A DNA stretch of 64,000 bases, from assembly GCF_000380505.1 (NCBI RefSeq), contig NZ_AQYH01000007.1:124001-188000 (forward strand). Reading direction: 5' to 3'. This DNA is from Kaistia granuli DSM 23481 (GTDB lineage: Bacteria > Pseudomonadota > Alphaproteobacteria > Rhizobiales > Kaistiaceae). Below the pieces are notes generated by a model. The model had not been told where the DNA came from. It ran no database searches and was given only the letters and a program-made list of their open reading frames with translations. The position numbers and the translations under genes are program-made. Positions 8,878 to 16,219 of the stretch are shown here, in pieces. Position 1 is the stretch's first letter. Each line of letters starts with the position of its first letter.

Positions 8878-10100
8878 CGCGAACGAACGAGCTCAAGGAA
8901 TCTGGAAACGCTCATGAGGTCCGCCTGCTGCTGCGGAAGGAAAGTCGAATGCAGCGCCGCGGGCAGGACCAGCTGCAGATTATTGCTCTTCATCTCGGTG
9001 GTCTGAGCGAGAGAGATTCCGGGCTCGAGTGTGATCAGATGCTTGCTCTCAATGCGGTTGGCTTCGGCCAGAACTTGGCGCCAGCGATCCTTGCATGACG
9101 TCTTTGCGCCCAGCATGGTCAGACGCGCCACATCGAACTGCTGATCGTGATAGCTGGCTTCATCCGGGAAAAGAAAATCCGGACCGTTGCGCTTTTCAGT
9201 GGTCGCTTCACGGACATAGCGAATGTCATGCAGCTTGAGCAGTGCGTCTACATGTCCTGCAAACGCGTGTCCCGCACGGGACTTGCGTCGGTTCTGCACC
9301 TGCAGGGAATACTGAACAAACCCATCCACATCCGGGACACCGCTGGTCATGAACCCCTGAGCAAGACGCTTGCCGACGATATGCTTCTCCAACGTCATGA
9401 ATAGGCGCTGCTCAAAATCCATCCAGGCGATCAAAGTGCCGTCTGGATCATCGCGGCCATCAACGTCCTTGAGCAACTCACGCGCGAAGGCGGAGAAGGG
9501 CTGTGTTGGGGGGAAGGCTTCCCCAAATTTCTTGATCAGTCGGTCGAGAAAGTCGTCTTCGGTTTCGACAACTTCAACACCGATTAGCTCAAGGACGTAT
9601 GACGTTACATAGTCGATGGTGCGATCGTTCTGCTCTCGCAGATCAACCTGTGAGATCTCATTGTCAGCAGTCAGGGCCAGACCGAATAGCCATAGAAGCT
9701 GCCTTTCGATCGTGCTGTTGTGTTGACAAAAGAGTGCCAGCAGTGGGCCATTCTTAGGCTGGCAGAGGAAAAGCGTGTCTCCTGCCTTCGCGCGGAGAAC
9801 TACGTCCTCGGATTTTTTGGGATAGTAGAGGCGATACTCTGGAACACGCTGCGGCGTTCGCAGCCGGCTATTATACCAGGTACCGTTAAGCTGCAGGGTC
9901 ACCGGGTCGGCGTCGTCAGAAAGCCAGACATATGTAATGGGGATCGTCTGCTTCTGAGCGGGCGCTCCAAGGAATGCGCGGAACGTATCTACACCCTGTA
10001 GTTCGTGCCCGTTTGAAACCTGCGGGTTCACTTCGGTGTCCTTGAGCACCTTCGCACCAGCGCCGACGAAGTATTCCGACAGGGATCCGCGCTTGCTCAT
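8865..10100 (-). CDS. EcoRII-type type II restriction endonuclease
   Basis: A 411-residue protein. An N-terminal domain (about residues 30-140) resembles the DNA-binding effector domain of EcoRII. The C-terminal domain carries the EcoRII-C catalytic core: RNGPDFLFP followed by GAKTSCKDRWRQVL, containing the catalytic D...K and the following R. EcoRII cuts CCWGG sites and needs two sites. The start at 10100 was chosen because its ATG overlaps the Vsr stop (ATGA), whereas the open frame reaches 10220 inside vsr. With the Dcm-type methyltransferase and Vsr it forms a complete restriction-modification-repair operon. The CCWGG (or CCNGG) specificity is inferred. Confidence 0.85.
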   Translation of the reverse strand: MSKRGSLSEYFVGAGAKVLKDTEVNPQVSNGHELQGVDTFRAFLGAPAQKQTIPITYVWLSDDADPVTLQLNGTWYNSRLRTPQRVPEYRLYYPKKSEDVVLRAKAGDTLFLCQPKNGPLLALFCQHNSTIERQLLWLFGLALTADNEISQVDLREQNDRTIDYVTSYVLELIGVEVVETEDDFLDRLIKKFGEAFPPTQPFSAFARELLKDVDGRDDPDGTLIAWMDFEQRLFMTLEKHIVGKRLAQGFMTSGVPDVDGFVQYSLQVQNRRKSRAGHAFAGHVDALLKLHDIRYVREATTEKRNGPDFLFPDEASYHDQQFDVARLTMLGAKTSCKDRWRQVLAEANRIESKHLITLEPGISLAQTTEMKSNNLQLVLPAALHSTFLPQQQADLMSVSRFLELVRSRQAA

Positions 10101-10567
10101 GCAGCCTCTTTCCTTGGAGCGCGGACCTCGGCAGTGGTTGAGTCGTGCTGAGGAAGCCAGCACGCAACACGGTCCACAGTGGCGTCGATCCCAAGGCGGG
10201 CCGGGCCGCGTATGGCGCATTCCCAGACAGTCATCGAGCGCCAGCCCGCATCCTTTAGCTGCTGCTGCACAACCCGGTCGCGCGCACGGTTACGCTCGAT
10301 CTTTGCCGACCAAAACTCCTGACGGGTACCCGGCATTTTGAAGAGAGGACAGTCATGCCCATGCCAGAAACAGCCATGAACAAAAACAGCAGCGCGAAAC
10401 TTCGGAAACACCATGTCTGGCTTGCCGGGGACATTTGAAGAGTGCAGCCGAAAGCGGAGGCCCCTCGCGTGAAGGGCTCTACGGAGCTGCATCTCAGGAT
10501 CAGTGTTCTTTGACCTGATGCCGGCCATCATCCGGCTGCGCGTGATCGGGCCGACGACGTCAGGCAA
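10097..10567 (-). CDS. vsr: Very short patch repair endonuclease Vsr
   Basis: A 156-residue protein, usual for the family. It has [16 protein letters not shown] at the N-terminus, GKPDMVFP with the catalytic Asp, and [12 protein letters not shown] with zinc-binding Cys and His residues. Vsr nicks next to T:G mismatches that arise when 5-methylcytosine deaminates within the Dcm target and so prevents C-to-T mutation. The gene overlaps dcm by 8 bp upstream and the endonuclease by 4 bp downstream, so expression is coupled to the methyltransferase that creates the lesions. Confidence 0.95.
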   Translation of the reverse strand: MPDVVGPITRSRMMAGIRSKNTDPEMQLRRALHARGLRFRLHSSNVPGKPDMVFPKFRAAVFVHGCFWHGHDCPLFKMPGTRQEFWSAKIERNRARDRVVQQQLKDAGWRSMTVWECAIRGPARLGIDATVDRVACWLPQHDSTTAEVRAPRKEAA

Positions 10568-11813
10568 CGGAGAGCAGTTCCTCTTTGTCTTCCTGTTTTC
10601 TGGTTTTCTTCGAGGCTTTGGACTTGGCGAGGATGTGCGGCAGCATCAGCTTTGCAACTGCCTCGACAACAGGAGCCACAACGGCATTGCCAAATTGGCG
10701 ATAGGCTTGAGTGTCTGAAACGACGATCTTGAACGGTTCGCCGCCGCGTTTCTCGAAACCCATCAACCGAGCGCATTCGCGAGGCGTCAGGCGCCGAGGA
10801 TTCTTGCGCTTCTGGCGGATCAGGATTTCCGATCCATCCTTGTGATAGCGCGCTGAAAGAGTACGGGCGATGTCCTCGCTGCCGACAAGCCCAAAACCGA
10901 AGCCGTTGCCTGCAGCACGGTGTTTTTCGGCGTAGTTTTGCAAATAGGTCCAGAGGTGCGATGAGAGCGTATACCGCGGATCAACCTTCCCATTTGGAAG
11001 AAGTGACCGCTCGTCGTGAGCTTCGGAGCCGTCCTCAGTATGCAGGATGGAGTCCAGCGTCGGGCCTGCATCGGGGATTTCGAGGTCGTCGAAATTGAAG
11101 CCGCTGTCCTCTCGAAAGCCGACGATGAAAATGCGTTCGCGGTGCTGCGGCACCCAGTGCCGGGCGTCCACGATGCGCGTTTGAACGTTGTAGCCAAGGT
11201 CCTCCATCAACGTCTTCATGATGACGTCGAAGGTGTTGCCCTTATCGTGGCTTCTGAGGTTTTTCACATTCTCAAGGAGGAACGCCTTCGGGCGGTGATG
11301 CTGAATGATGCGGGCGATATCGAAGAACAGGGTGCCCTGCATCTCGCACTGAAAACCATGCGCGCGGCCCAGTGAGTTCTTCTTGGACACGCCAGCGAGC
11401 GAGAAGGGCTGGCAGGGGAAACCTGCAAGCAGGACGTCGTGCTCAGGAATGTCTTTAGCTTCAATCTTAGTGATGTCACCTGCAACATCATGATCGGTGC
11501 AGTCGTAGTTAGCTTTGTATGTAGCCTGCGACCAGCGATCCCACTCGGACGTAAAGACGCACTTGCCGCCGAGCGGCTCAAAAGCACGTCGGAATCCGCC
11601 GATGCCGGCGAACAGGTCGATGAAGGTGAATGACGGCTTCTTCTCTACGGGCTTTGCCGGAACGAGCAGGCGAAGAACGGCCATGGCGGCCTTTCGCGGC
11701 TCGCCTTCACCGGCTTCAAAGCGGTAGCATTGGCGCTCCGTATAGCCGAGATGCTGGGCCGCTTCCGCGACCGAAAGCCCGGCTTGCTGCCGTAGTTCGG
11801 AGAATTCTGACAT
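10560..11813 (-). CDS. dcm: DNA (cytosine-5) methyltransferase, Dcm/EcoRII family, with N-terminal HTH
   Basis: A 417-residue enzyme that protects the host from the linked endonuclease. Residues 1-50 ([20 protein letters not shown]) look like a Cro/XRE-type helix-turn-helix. The C5-methyltransferase motifs are present: [11 protein letters not shown] (I), GFPCQPFS with the catalytic Cys (IV), LLENVKNL (VI), [11 protein letters not shown] (VIII) and [11 protein letters not shown] (X). I chose the start at MSEFSEL (11813) because an AGGGGG Shine-Dalgarno lies just upstream; the open frame goes back to 12176 but would overlap the operator region. The HTH and the upstream palindromes suggest autoregulation, as described for M.SsoII. 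Confidence 0.92.
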   Translation of the reverse strand: MSEFSELRQQAGLSVAEAAQHLGYTERQCYRFEAGEGEPRKAAMAVLRLLVPAKPVEKKPSFTFIDLFAGIGGFRRAFEPLGGKCVFTSEWDRWSQATYKANYDCTDHDVAGDITKIEAKDIPEHDVLLAGFPCQPFSLAGVSKKNSLGRAHGFQCEMQGTLFFDIARIIQHHRPKAFLLENVKNLRSHDKGNTFDVIMKTLMEDLGYNVQTRIVDARHWVPQHRERIFIVGFREDSGFNFDDLEIPDAGPTLDSILHTEDGSEAHDERSLLPNGKVDPRYTLSSHLWTYLQNYAEKHRAAGNGFGFGLVGSEDIARTLSARYHKDGSEILIRQKRKNPRRLTPRECARLMGFEKRGGEPFKIVVSDTQAYRQFGNAVVAPVVEAVAKLMLPHILAKSKASKKTRKQEDKEELLSVA

Positions 11814-11833
11814 GTGCGCCCCCTGGGTCGATT

Positions 11834-11850
11834 TCTGACATTCTGTCAGA
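11834..11850. promoter_or_regulatory. Putative operator of the methyltransferase gene (TCTGACA-N3-TGTCAGA)
   Basis: A perfect 7-bp inverted repeat with a 3-bp spacer, 20 bp upstream of the dcm start codon. The half-site and spacing (GACA-N3-TGTC) match the layout I recall for the operator bound by the HTH of the M.SsoII methyltransferase. It is probably bound by the HTH of this Dcm protein. Confidence 0.55.
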
Positions 11851-11853
11851 TTC

Positions 11854-11877
11854 GTTCCTGCAGAACAATGCAGGAAC
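11854..11877. promoter_or_regulatory. Second inverted repeat upstream of dcm
   Basis: Arms GTTCCTGCA and TGCAGGAAC, 9 bp and perfect, are separated by 6 bp. It lies directly upstream of the first palindrome and downstream of the small ORF that ends at 11905. It could be a second operator or a hairpin terminator for that ORF; there is no T-tract. Confidence 0.4.
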
Positions 11878-11904
11878 AGCCCCCTTATGGCCAAGGCTCG
11901 GGAA

Positions 11905-12189
11905 CTAGTCTCGGCTACCGTCCCAATAGGACCGATCCGCGATGAAATGCCCGACGATGAAACGTTGAAAGTACTCGTCCCAAAAGCGATGGGCGATGAG
12001 GTGAAGTAGGTCGAGTAGAAGATCGGCCAGACTGTTGATCGCATCCTCGAAGTCAGTACGCCCAGCGTCGTCGCTGCCCTCGAAGAAAAGGTGCGCCAGC
12101 TCGAACTCGACAGGTCGGTACTGAAGGAAAAAAGTGGCTGCCGGAGCGCCGAACAATGCAGCCCTTGATGACACACTTAGAACTTCCAT
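11905..12189 (-). CDS. Small hypothetical protein
   Basis: A 94-residue acidic and aromatic protein of unknown function. A GAGGA Shine-Dalgarno lies 5 bp upstream of its ATG, which supports it as a real gene. The middle (about residues 45-75, [20 protein letters not shown]) is a leucine-rich helix-like stretch. I recognise no family. It lies upstream of dcm in the same direction and could be cargo of the island. Confidence 0.5.
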   Translation of the reverse strand: MEVLSVSSRAALFGAPAATFFLQYRPVEFELAHLFFEGSDDAGRTDFEDAINSLADLLLDLLHLIAHRFWDEYFQRFIVGHFIADRSYWDGSRD

Positions 12190-12225
12190 CTCGTTCCTCG
12201 CAAACCATTGGAATATATGGGTTAA

Positions 12226-12400
12226 TGGAGGCTTCGAGGCGAAGAAACTGGTCCTGAAACTGGCCTATTCGGAGCGTCTTCGCTACACGCGGGCTGAAGG
12301 ACTTAGAACGCCAAATCTGGCCTTACTCTTCAAGGTGTTCGGCGGATTTGCTGACGGTGAAAAACGGATGGCGCGCCCGGAAGGATACGAACTATCTTCT
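12226..12400 (+). pseudogene. Remnant of a large serine recombinase C-terminus
   Basis: The reading frame contains KKLVLKLAYSERLRYTRAEG then LRTPNLALLFKVFGG, which resembles the extreme C-terminus of phage-type serine recombinases. No catalytic domain is present upstream, so this would be a scar of an earlier integration event. The call rests on remembered family similarity. Confidence 0.4.
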
Positions 12401-12411
12401 GATCGTGAGGC

Positions 12412-12598
12412 CATCGCAAAGATGTTCGTCCGCTTTTGCTCCCAAGTGGCGCACATCTCGAGCCCCAGTTGCATGAGCGTGCTGCGAATCGCGTGCGGTT
12501 TGATGATGGAGATGCTGGTCTTCGGGCAGGCCTCCCGGAAGAAGTCCCGCACCGGCCCCGCGGTCTTCCAGAGCGCCTCCTTCTCCGGCGTCCCGACC
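12412..12598 (-). pseudogene. Fragment of a tyrosine recombinase
   Basis: On the reverse strand the frame reads VRDFFREACP, then IIKPHAIRSTLMQLGLEMC. It resembles the HxxR box and following helix of phage-type integrases. The catalytic Tyr end and everything upstream are missing. It abuts the serine recombinase remnant at about 12,405, which points to successive integrations at one spot. Confidence 0.4.
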
Positions 12599-12683
12599 TA
12601 ATGAACGATCTCATCGAAAAGGTCCTGGACGTCGACGCCCTCACCCGACCGACCCGGATCCGCCGGTAGAATGCAAGCCTAGC

Positions 12684-13937
12684 TCAGGTACCGCAATATT
12701 CACCCTTGGCGATTACGCCTGTTGAGCGAAGTAGCAACCCCCAGGCCTCCATCATCTGCCGCCTCTGCTCCAGCAGATCAGTGCGGTGATAGGCCGCCTC
12801 AGTAGAGTCTCTGACGGTATGGGCGAGCGCCCGTTCGGCCACGTCGCGGGTATAGCCGTTTTCGGAGGCCCAATCACGGAACGATGAGCGGAAGCCATGG
12901 GCTGTCGCTATGCGGCCGGGCGTATCGCTTGCTATCTGGTGGGTTCGAAGCAGTTTGGTCAGAGCCATGTCGCTCAGCGGCCCACCGGTCCGGGAGTCGA
13001 ATACCAACTGATCAGGCGCTGGTTCGTGTGAGCCCTTCATGGATGTAAGGATCTCGAGCGCCCGTTGGCCAAGCGGCACGCGATGAGAAACCTTTGCCTT
13101 CATCCGCGACGCAGGGATCGTCCAGATCCGCTTTTCCCAATCGATTTCTTCCCATCGCATGCCTCGGAGCTCACCCGATCTGGCGGCTGTCAGGATCAGG
13201 AATTCGAGCATCAACTTGCTCTGTGTCGGCCTGCCAGCATGCAGAACCGTTGAGACGAATGTTGGGATCTCGCGCCAGGGAAGCGCAGGATGGTGGTTGG
13301 TGCGTTCGCGTTTGCCGGGCTGCTTTGGGAGCAGCATATCGACCACCGGGACCGGGCTGGCCACAATGAAGCCACGCGCCGTACACCAGCTCATGACCTT
13401 GTCGCAACGCTGCCGAACGCGTGATGCCGTCTCCGGCTTGCTCAACCAGATGTCCCGCAAGACCTCAGCGAAATCGGCCGCCCGGAGATCCGTGACGACG
13501 ACGCTGCCGAGGCGTGGAATCACATAGCGTTCAAGCGTGGTGATCCACTGGGCGGCGTGCTTTTCGTTCTTGAAGCCGGGCGCGATGGCTTCGTGAACCT
13601 GTCGCGCTGCAGCCTCAAAAGTTGGAACCAGGGGAGCCGCCGTCGCTTTGATCGCATTCTCCCGACGCACTTCCAAAGGATCCAAACCTCCGTCGAGCAT
13701 GCGCCGCACCTCCAGGGCCGCCGTCCTGGCTTCTCGGATCGGGACGTCTGGATAGCGGCCCATCCCCATATCGCGGCGCTTTCCTGTTTGCGGAGAAACG
13801 TACCGCAGGATCCACTTACCTGTTCCGACCTTGGTGGACGGGAATAGGTAGAGCCCAGCCACCGCGCCATCGGAAATCGGCTTACTCTTTGGCTCCAGCT
13901 TCCGTGCTTTCACGTCTGTCAGCATTCGCCGCCCCAT
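12684..13937 (-). CDS. P4-type tyrosine integrase (DUF4102 N-terminus)
   Basis: A 417-residue site-specific recombinase, full length for P4-like integrases of genomic islands. The N-terminal arm-binding domain (DUF4102) covers about residues 1-90, with GLYLFPS and MGRYPDVPIREAR. The catalytic residues are visible: R in TAARSGELRGMRW, HxxR in HGFRSSFRDWA, H in LAHTVRDS and the nucleophile Y in AAYHRTD. It is probably the enzyme that inserted the defence island on its left; it lies at the edge where low-GC defence genes give way to GC-rich chromosomal genes. No intact tRNA target is visible next to it. Confidence 0.9.
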   Translation of the reverse strand: MGRRMLTDVKARKLEPKSKPISDGAVAGLYLFPSTKVGTGKWILRYVSPQTGKRRDMGMGRYPDVPIREARTAALEVRRMLDGGLDPLEVRRENAIKATAAPLVPTFEAAARQVHEAIAPGFKNEKHAAQWITTLERYVIPRLGSVVVTDLRAADFAEVLRDIWLSKPETASRVRQRCDKVMSWCTARGFIVASPVPVVDMLLPKQPGKRERTNHHPALPWREIPTFVSTVLHAGRPTQSKLMLEFLILTAARSGELRGMRWEEIDWEKRIWTIPASRMKAKVSHRVPLGQRALEILTSMKGSHEPAPDQLVFDSRTGGPLSDMALTKLLRTHQIASDTPGRIATAHGFRSSFRDWASENGYTRDVAERALAHTVRDSTEAAYHRTDLLEQRRQMMEAWGLLLRSTGVIAKGEYCGT

Positions 13938-14206
13938 CAGACCATCATCGAGCCCATCACATGCTGCGGCATTGGATGATACGGATCAAGTTTCGAAGAT
14001 GCAAAACCTGTCAAAATCGTCAACGCTGGCTATGGAAGCCGGTCGAAGACGAGATGGATTGAGACTAGCTAAGATAGAGATATGGCGGACCCCCTCTCCG
14101 CCACTTGATTTGTTGAGATTGTTTTTTAGCCGCGGGCCTGGCTGGCCGCGTGGCTTCTTTTGCTTGCCCGCGGTTGAACCCTCGCGCGAGCGCCACGACC
14201 GAGTCG
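13938..14206. other. Intergenic stretch right of the integrase
   Basis: No complete gene. The right half, read on the reverse strand, gives a basic Ala/Lys-rich tail (FLSQSDSVVALARGF...) that seems to be the decayed 3' end of the gene remnant in the adjacent repeat. An attachment site would be expected in this stretch, but I could not identify one. Confidence 0.4.
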
Positions 14207-14459
14207 CTCTGGCTGAGAAAACGAGCGGCCAAGGCCGCGTCGCGCATTGAGGCGCGAATGACGTCGGCTACGAGCCGCTGCGTGTTCTTGAGCCCTTCGA
14301 GTTGAGCAGATCGACGCAGATCTCTGTCGCGATCGGTCTCGGCGGCGCTTTCACAGCCTCAGACGCGGCATCGCCATGCGATGGATCCGGATCGGGCCGC
14401 CTTCGTATTGGACGATTTCGAGCTCCGTCGTCTCCAGATCCGTGACGGGTCGCTGCTCC
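14207..14459. repeat. Dispersed repeat, copy 1 (partner at 39331-39603)
   Basis: About 253 bp, by eye roughly 85% identical to 39331-39603 in the same orientation. The second copy has about 20 extra bases. Both copies carry, on the reverse strand, the end of one reading frame (IRIHRMAMPRLRL then stop) overlapping a second frame (ATEICVDL(L/F)NS). These look like duplicated and decaying remains of the same gene pair. Confidence 0.75.
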
Positions 14460-14657
14460 CGCCAATCGGATAGACCAACTTGCTGCTGCCTGAGGGTGAC
14501 GGCGTTGTTTCGGAGCGGGAGTGTCGAGCACTCCTCGACCCAGACGTCCTGCTCCTCATCCGCGTTGACCCGCGACACCGAGAAGCGATCGACGCGGACA
14601 TGGGGCAATGTCGTGACGGTGTTGACCGATAACTGCTCATTGGCGTCCTCGCCATTG
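14351..14657 (-). pseudogene. Remnant of an unidentified gene
   Basis: An open reverse-strand frame without a good start continues from the end of the LtrA gene. It includes VRVDRFSVSRVNADEEQDVW, then LEIVQYEGG and IRIHRMAMPRLRL before the stop at 14351. The last third recurs in the repeat copy at 39.5 kb. I do not recognise the family; the composition looks like real protein, but no complete gene remains. Confidence 0.4.
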
Positions 14658-15848
14658 TCAATCTGAGACGGTGTGGATGTCAGCGCAGACGCGTCGGATT
14701 CGGCTTTCCCACAGGCCGGTGCCGAGCATGACGGCGCTGGTCAGCCACCCCGCGATCAGCAGGTTGGTGTTGAGCAGGACCGGGATCAGGGCCGCGAGCA
14801 CCAGGGCGCCGACGATGTGCGAGACCGGAACCGTGCCGTAGACCACCTTCTTGTAGATCGCGCTGCCGGCCAGATAGAGGATCGGACCGAGCGACAGGAT
14901 GAGGCCGTAGGCAAGCTTCACGCCCTCATGCGGGTGCGCCATGACGAGGTCGTTGCCGACGGCGGTCGCGATGATGCCGGCGATCAGGATGGCGTGCACA
15001 TAGTGGAAGGAAGCGCCGATCCGGCCGGGATCGTCGGAATGGGTGATCGCATCGGTGGCGTCCTTGCTCGACGTCCCGAAATACAGCCACCACATGGCGA
15101 GCGTGCCCACGAAGGTCGCGAGCATGGCCGAAATAACCGAAACGTCCCACGTTTCCGTGCCGGCCAGCATGGCGCCGGTGGCGAGCAGGGTTTCGCCCAG
15201 TGCGACGATGACGAACAGCTGGCAACGCTCGGCCAGATGGCCGCCTTCGATGGTCCAGTCGCGGGTCGAGGAGCGGCCGAGGCCCGGAAGGGCGAAGCCG
15301 AACATCGGCGAGACATATTCGCAAAGCACCGCGACGATCCAGAAGCCGACGCGCATCCAGGATTCAGACAGGCCGCCGGCGATCCAGAAGCAGGCCGAAA
15401 TGACGAGCCAGCCCAGCATCCGCCGGTAGTTGGCGGCGAGCGGATGATCGCTCCCGAGCGAAAGCAGGATGAACGCCGTTCGCCCGACCTGCATGGCGAC
15501 GTAAGCGCCGGCGAAGACGAGGGCCCGATCCCCGAAGGCGTCGCTGAGTGCCGAGGCCATCACCAGGGCCAGCGCCATGCTGGCGAAGAGCAGGCCGCGG
15601 ATGGGCGGCGTCTCGGGGTTGAACCAGTTGGTGACCCAGCAGGTATATTGCCAGCCGAGCCAGACCGCGAACCACAGGATCAGCGTCTGCAGGATGCCTG
15701 TCGGCGTCAGGTCATGCAGCAGTTCGTGGCTGAGCTGCGTGACGGCGAAGACGTAGACGAGATCGAAGAAGAGTTCTTCGTAGGTGACGCGGGCATGGTG
15801 GCCGTCGCGCCGGCGCAACAAGGAGTGCTGGTTGGTCTGTCCGCTCAA
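14658..15848 (-). CDS. Low temperature requirement protein A (LtrA) family membrane protein
   Basis: A 396-residue polytopic inner-membrane protein. The N-terminal signature is VTYEELFFDLVYVFAVTQLS, typical of LtrA. About ten hydrophobic segments follow, with conserved ALGETLLATGAM in the second half. LtrA was named in Listeria for growth at low temperature; its biochemical role is unknown. The gene follows a 90-residue membrane protein with a 10-bp gap, so the two form an operon. Confidence 0.85.
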   Translation of the reverse strand: MSGQTNQHSLLRRRDGHHARVTYEELFFDLVYVFAVTQLSHELLHDLTPTGILQTLILWFAVWLGWQYTCWVTNWFNPETPPIRGLLFASMALALVMASALSDAFGDRALVFAGAYVAMQVGRTAFILLSLGSDHPLAANYRRMLGWLVISACFWIAGGLSESWMRVGFWIVAVLCEYVSPMFGFALPGLGRSSTRDWTIEGGHLAERCQLFVIVALGETLLATGAMLAGTETWDVSVISAMLATFVGTLAMWWLYFGTSSKDATDAITHSDDPGRIGASFHYVHAILIAGIIATAVGNDLVMAHPHEGVKLAYGLILSLGPILYLAGSAIYKKVVYGTVPVSHIVGALVLAALIPVLLNTNLLIAGWLTSAVMLGTGLWESRIRRVCADIHTVSD

Positions 15849-15858
15849 GTTCGTCCTC

Positions 15859-16131
15859 TCACCGTGCCAGCCGCCAGAAAGCTACCCCGGCGAGAATTGC
15901 CGGGGTCGCAAACACCAGGACCAGAATCGGCAGTTCTTCCCTCATCGAATAGCCAGCGCGGGTGACGCCGACCCAGAGATTGATTATCGCGATCAGCGCC
16001 CAGATTGGGATGAATAGCTTCACAGCGAGCGCGAAATCGGGCGCCGCCCCGCCCCAGAGCTTGCCGAATAGCAGGAACAAGCAGAGCAGCACGATCCCAC
16101 CGCCAATCACCAAAACCACATGCATCGCCAT
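15859..16131 (-). CDS. Small three-segment membrane protein
   Basis: 90 residues with three hydrophobic segments (about 3-24, 36-55 and 67-86). Found just upstream of ltrA in the same direction. It resembles conserved hypothetical membrane proteins of alphaproteobacteria; no function can be assigned. Confidence 0.7.
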   Translation of the reverse strand: MAMHVVLVIGGGIVLLCLFLLFGKLWGGAAPDFALAVKLFIPIWALIAIINLWVGVTRAGYSMREELPILVLVFATPAILAGVAFWRLAR

Positions 16132-16155
16132 GTCCTTCTCTGCTCGTATCCCGCC

Positions 16156-16187
16156 AAAAAAAGACGCCGGCCTTGCCGGCCGGCGTC
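16156..16187 (-). terminator. Rho-independent terminator of the autotransporter gene
   Basis: A perfect 10-bp stem, GACGCCGGCC (16163-16172) with GGCCGGCGTC (16178-16187), has a 5-base loop and is followed on the reverse strand by seven Ts (16156-16162). It lies 32 bp after the autotransporter stop codon. Confidence 0.85.
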
Positions 16188-16219
16188 TCGTTGCATTCAG
16201 TCCTGGCCTTGCCGCGCGG

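Noticed and set aside
12366-12402. tRNA-like 3' end (T-arm-like AGTTCG with a CCA-like end on the reverse strand)
   Set aside because: Stems pair poorly and no anticodon arm can be folded; may be a degenerate attachment site, but not supportable.
12602-12670. Short frame MNDLIEKVLDVDALTRP...
   Set aside because: Only 22 codons, no partner sequence, within the recombinase-remnant zone.
14673-15965. Long rightward open frame (430 codons) opposite ltrA
   Set aside because: It is the antisense shadow of a clear membrane protein, Glu/Arg/Ala-rich without family motifs, as GC-rich DNA often gives.
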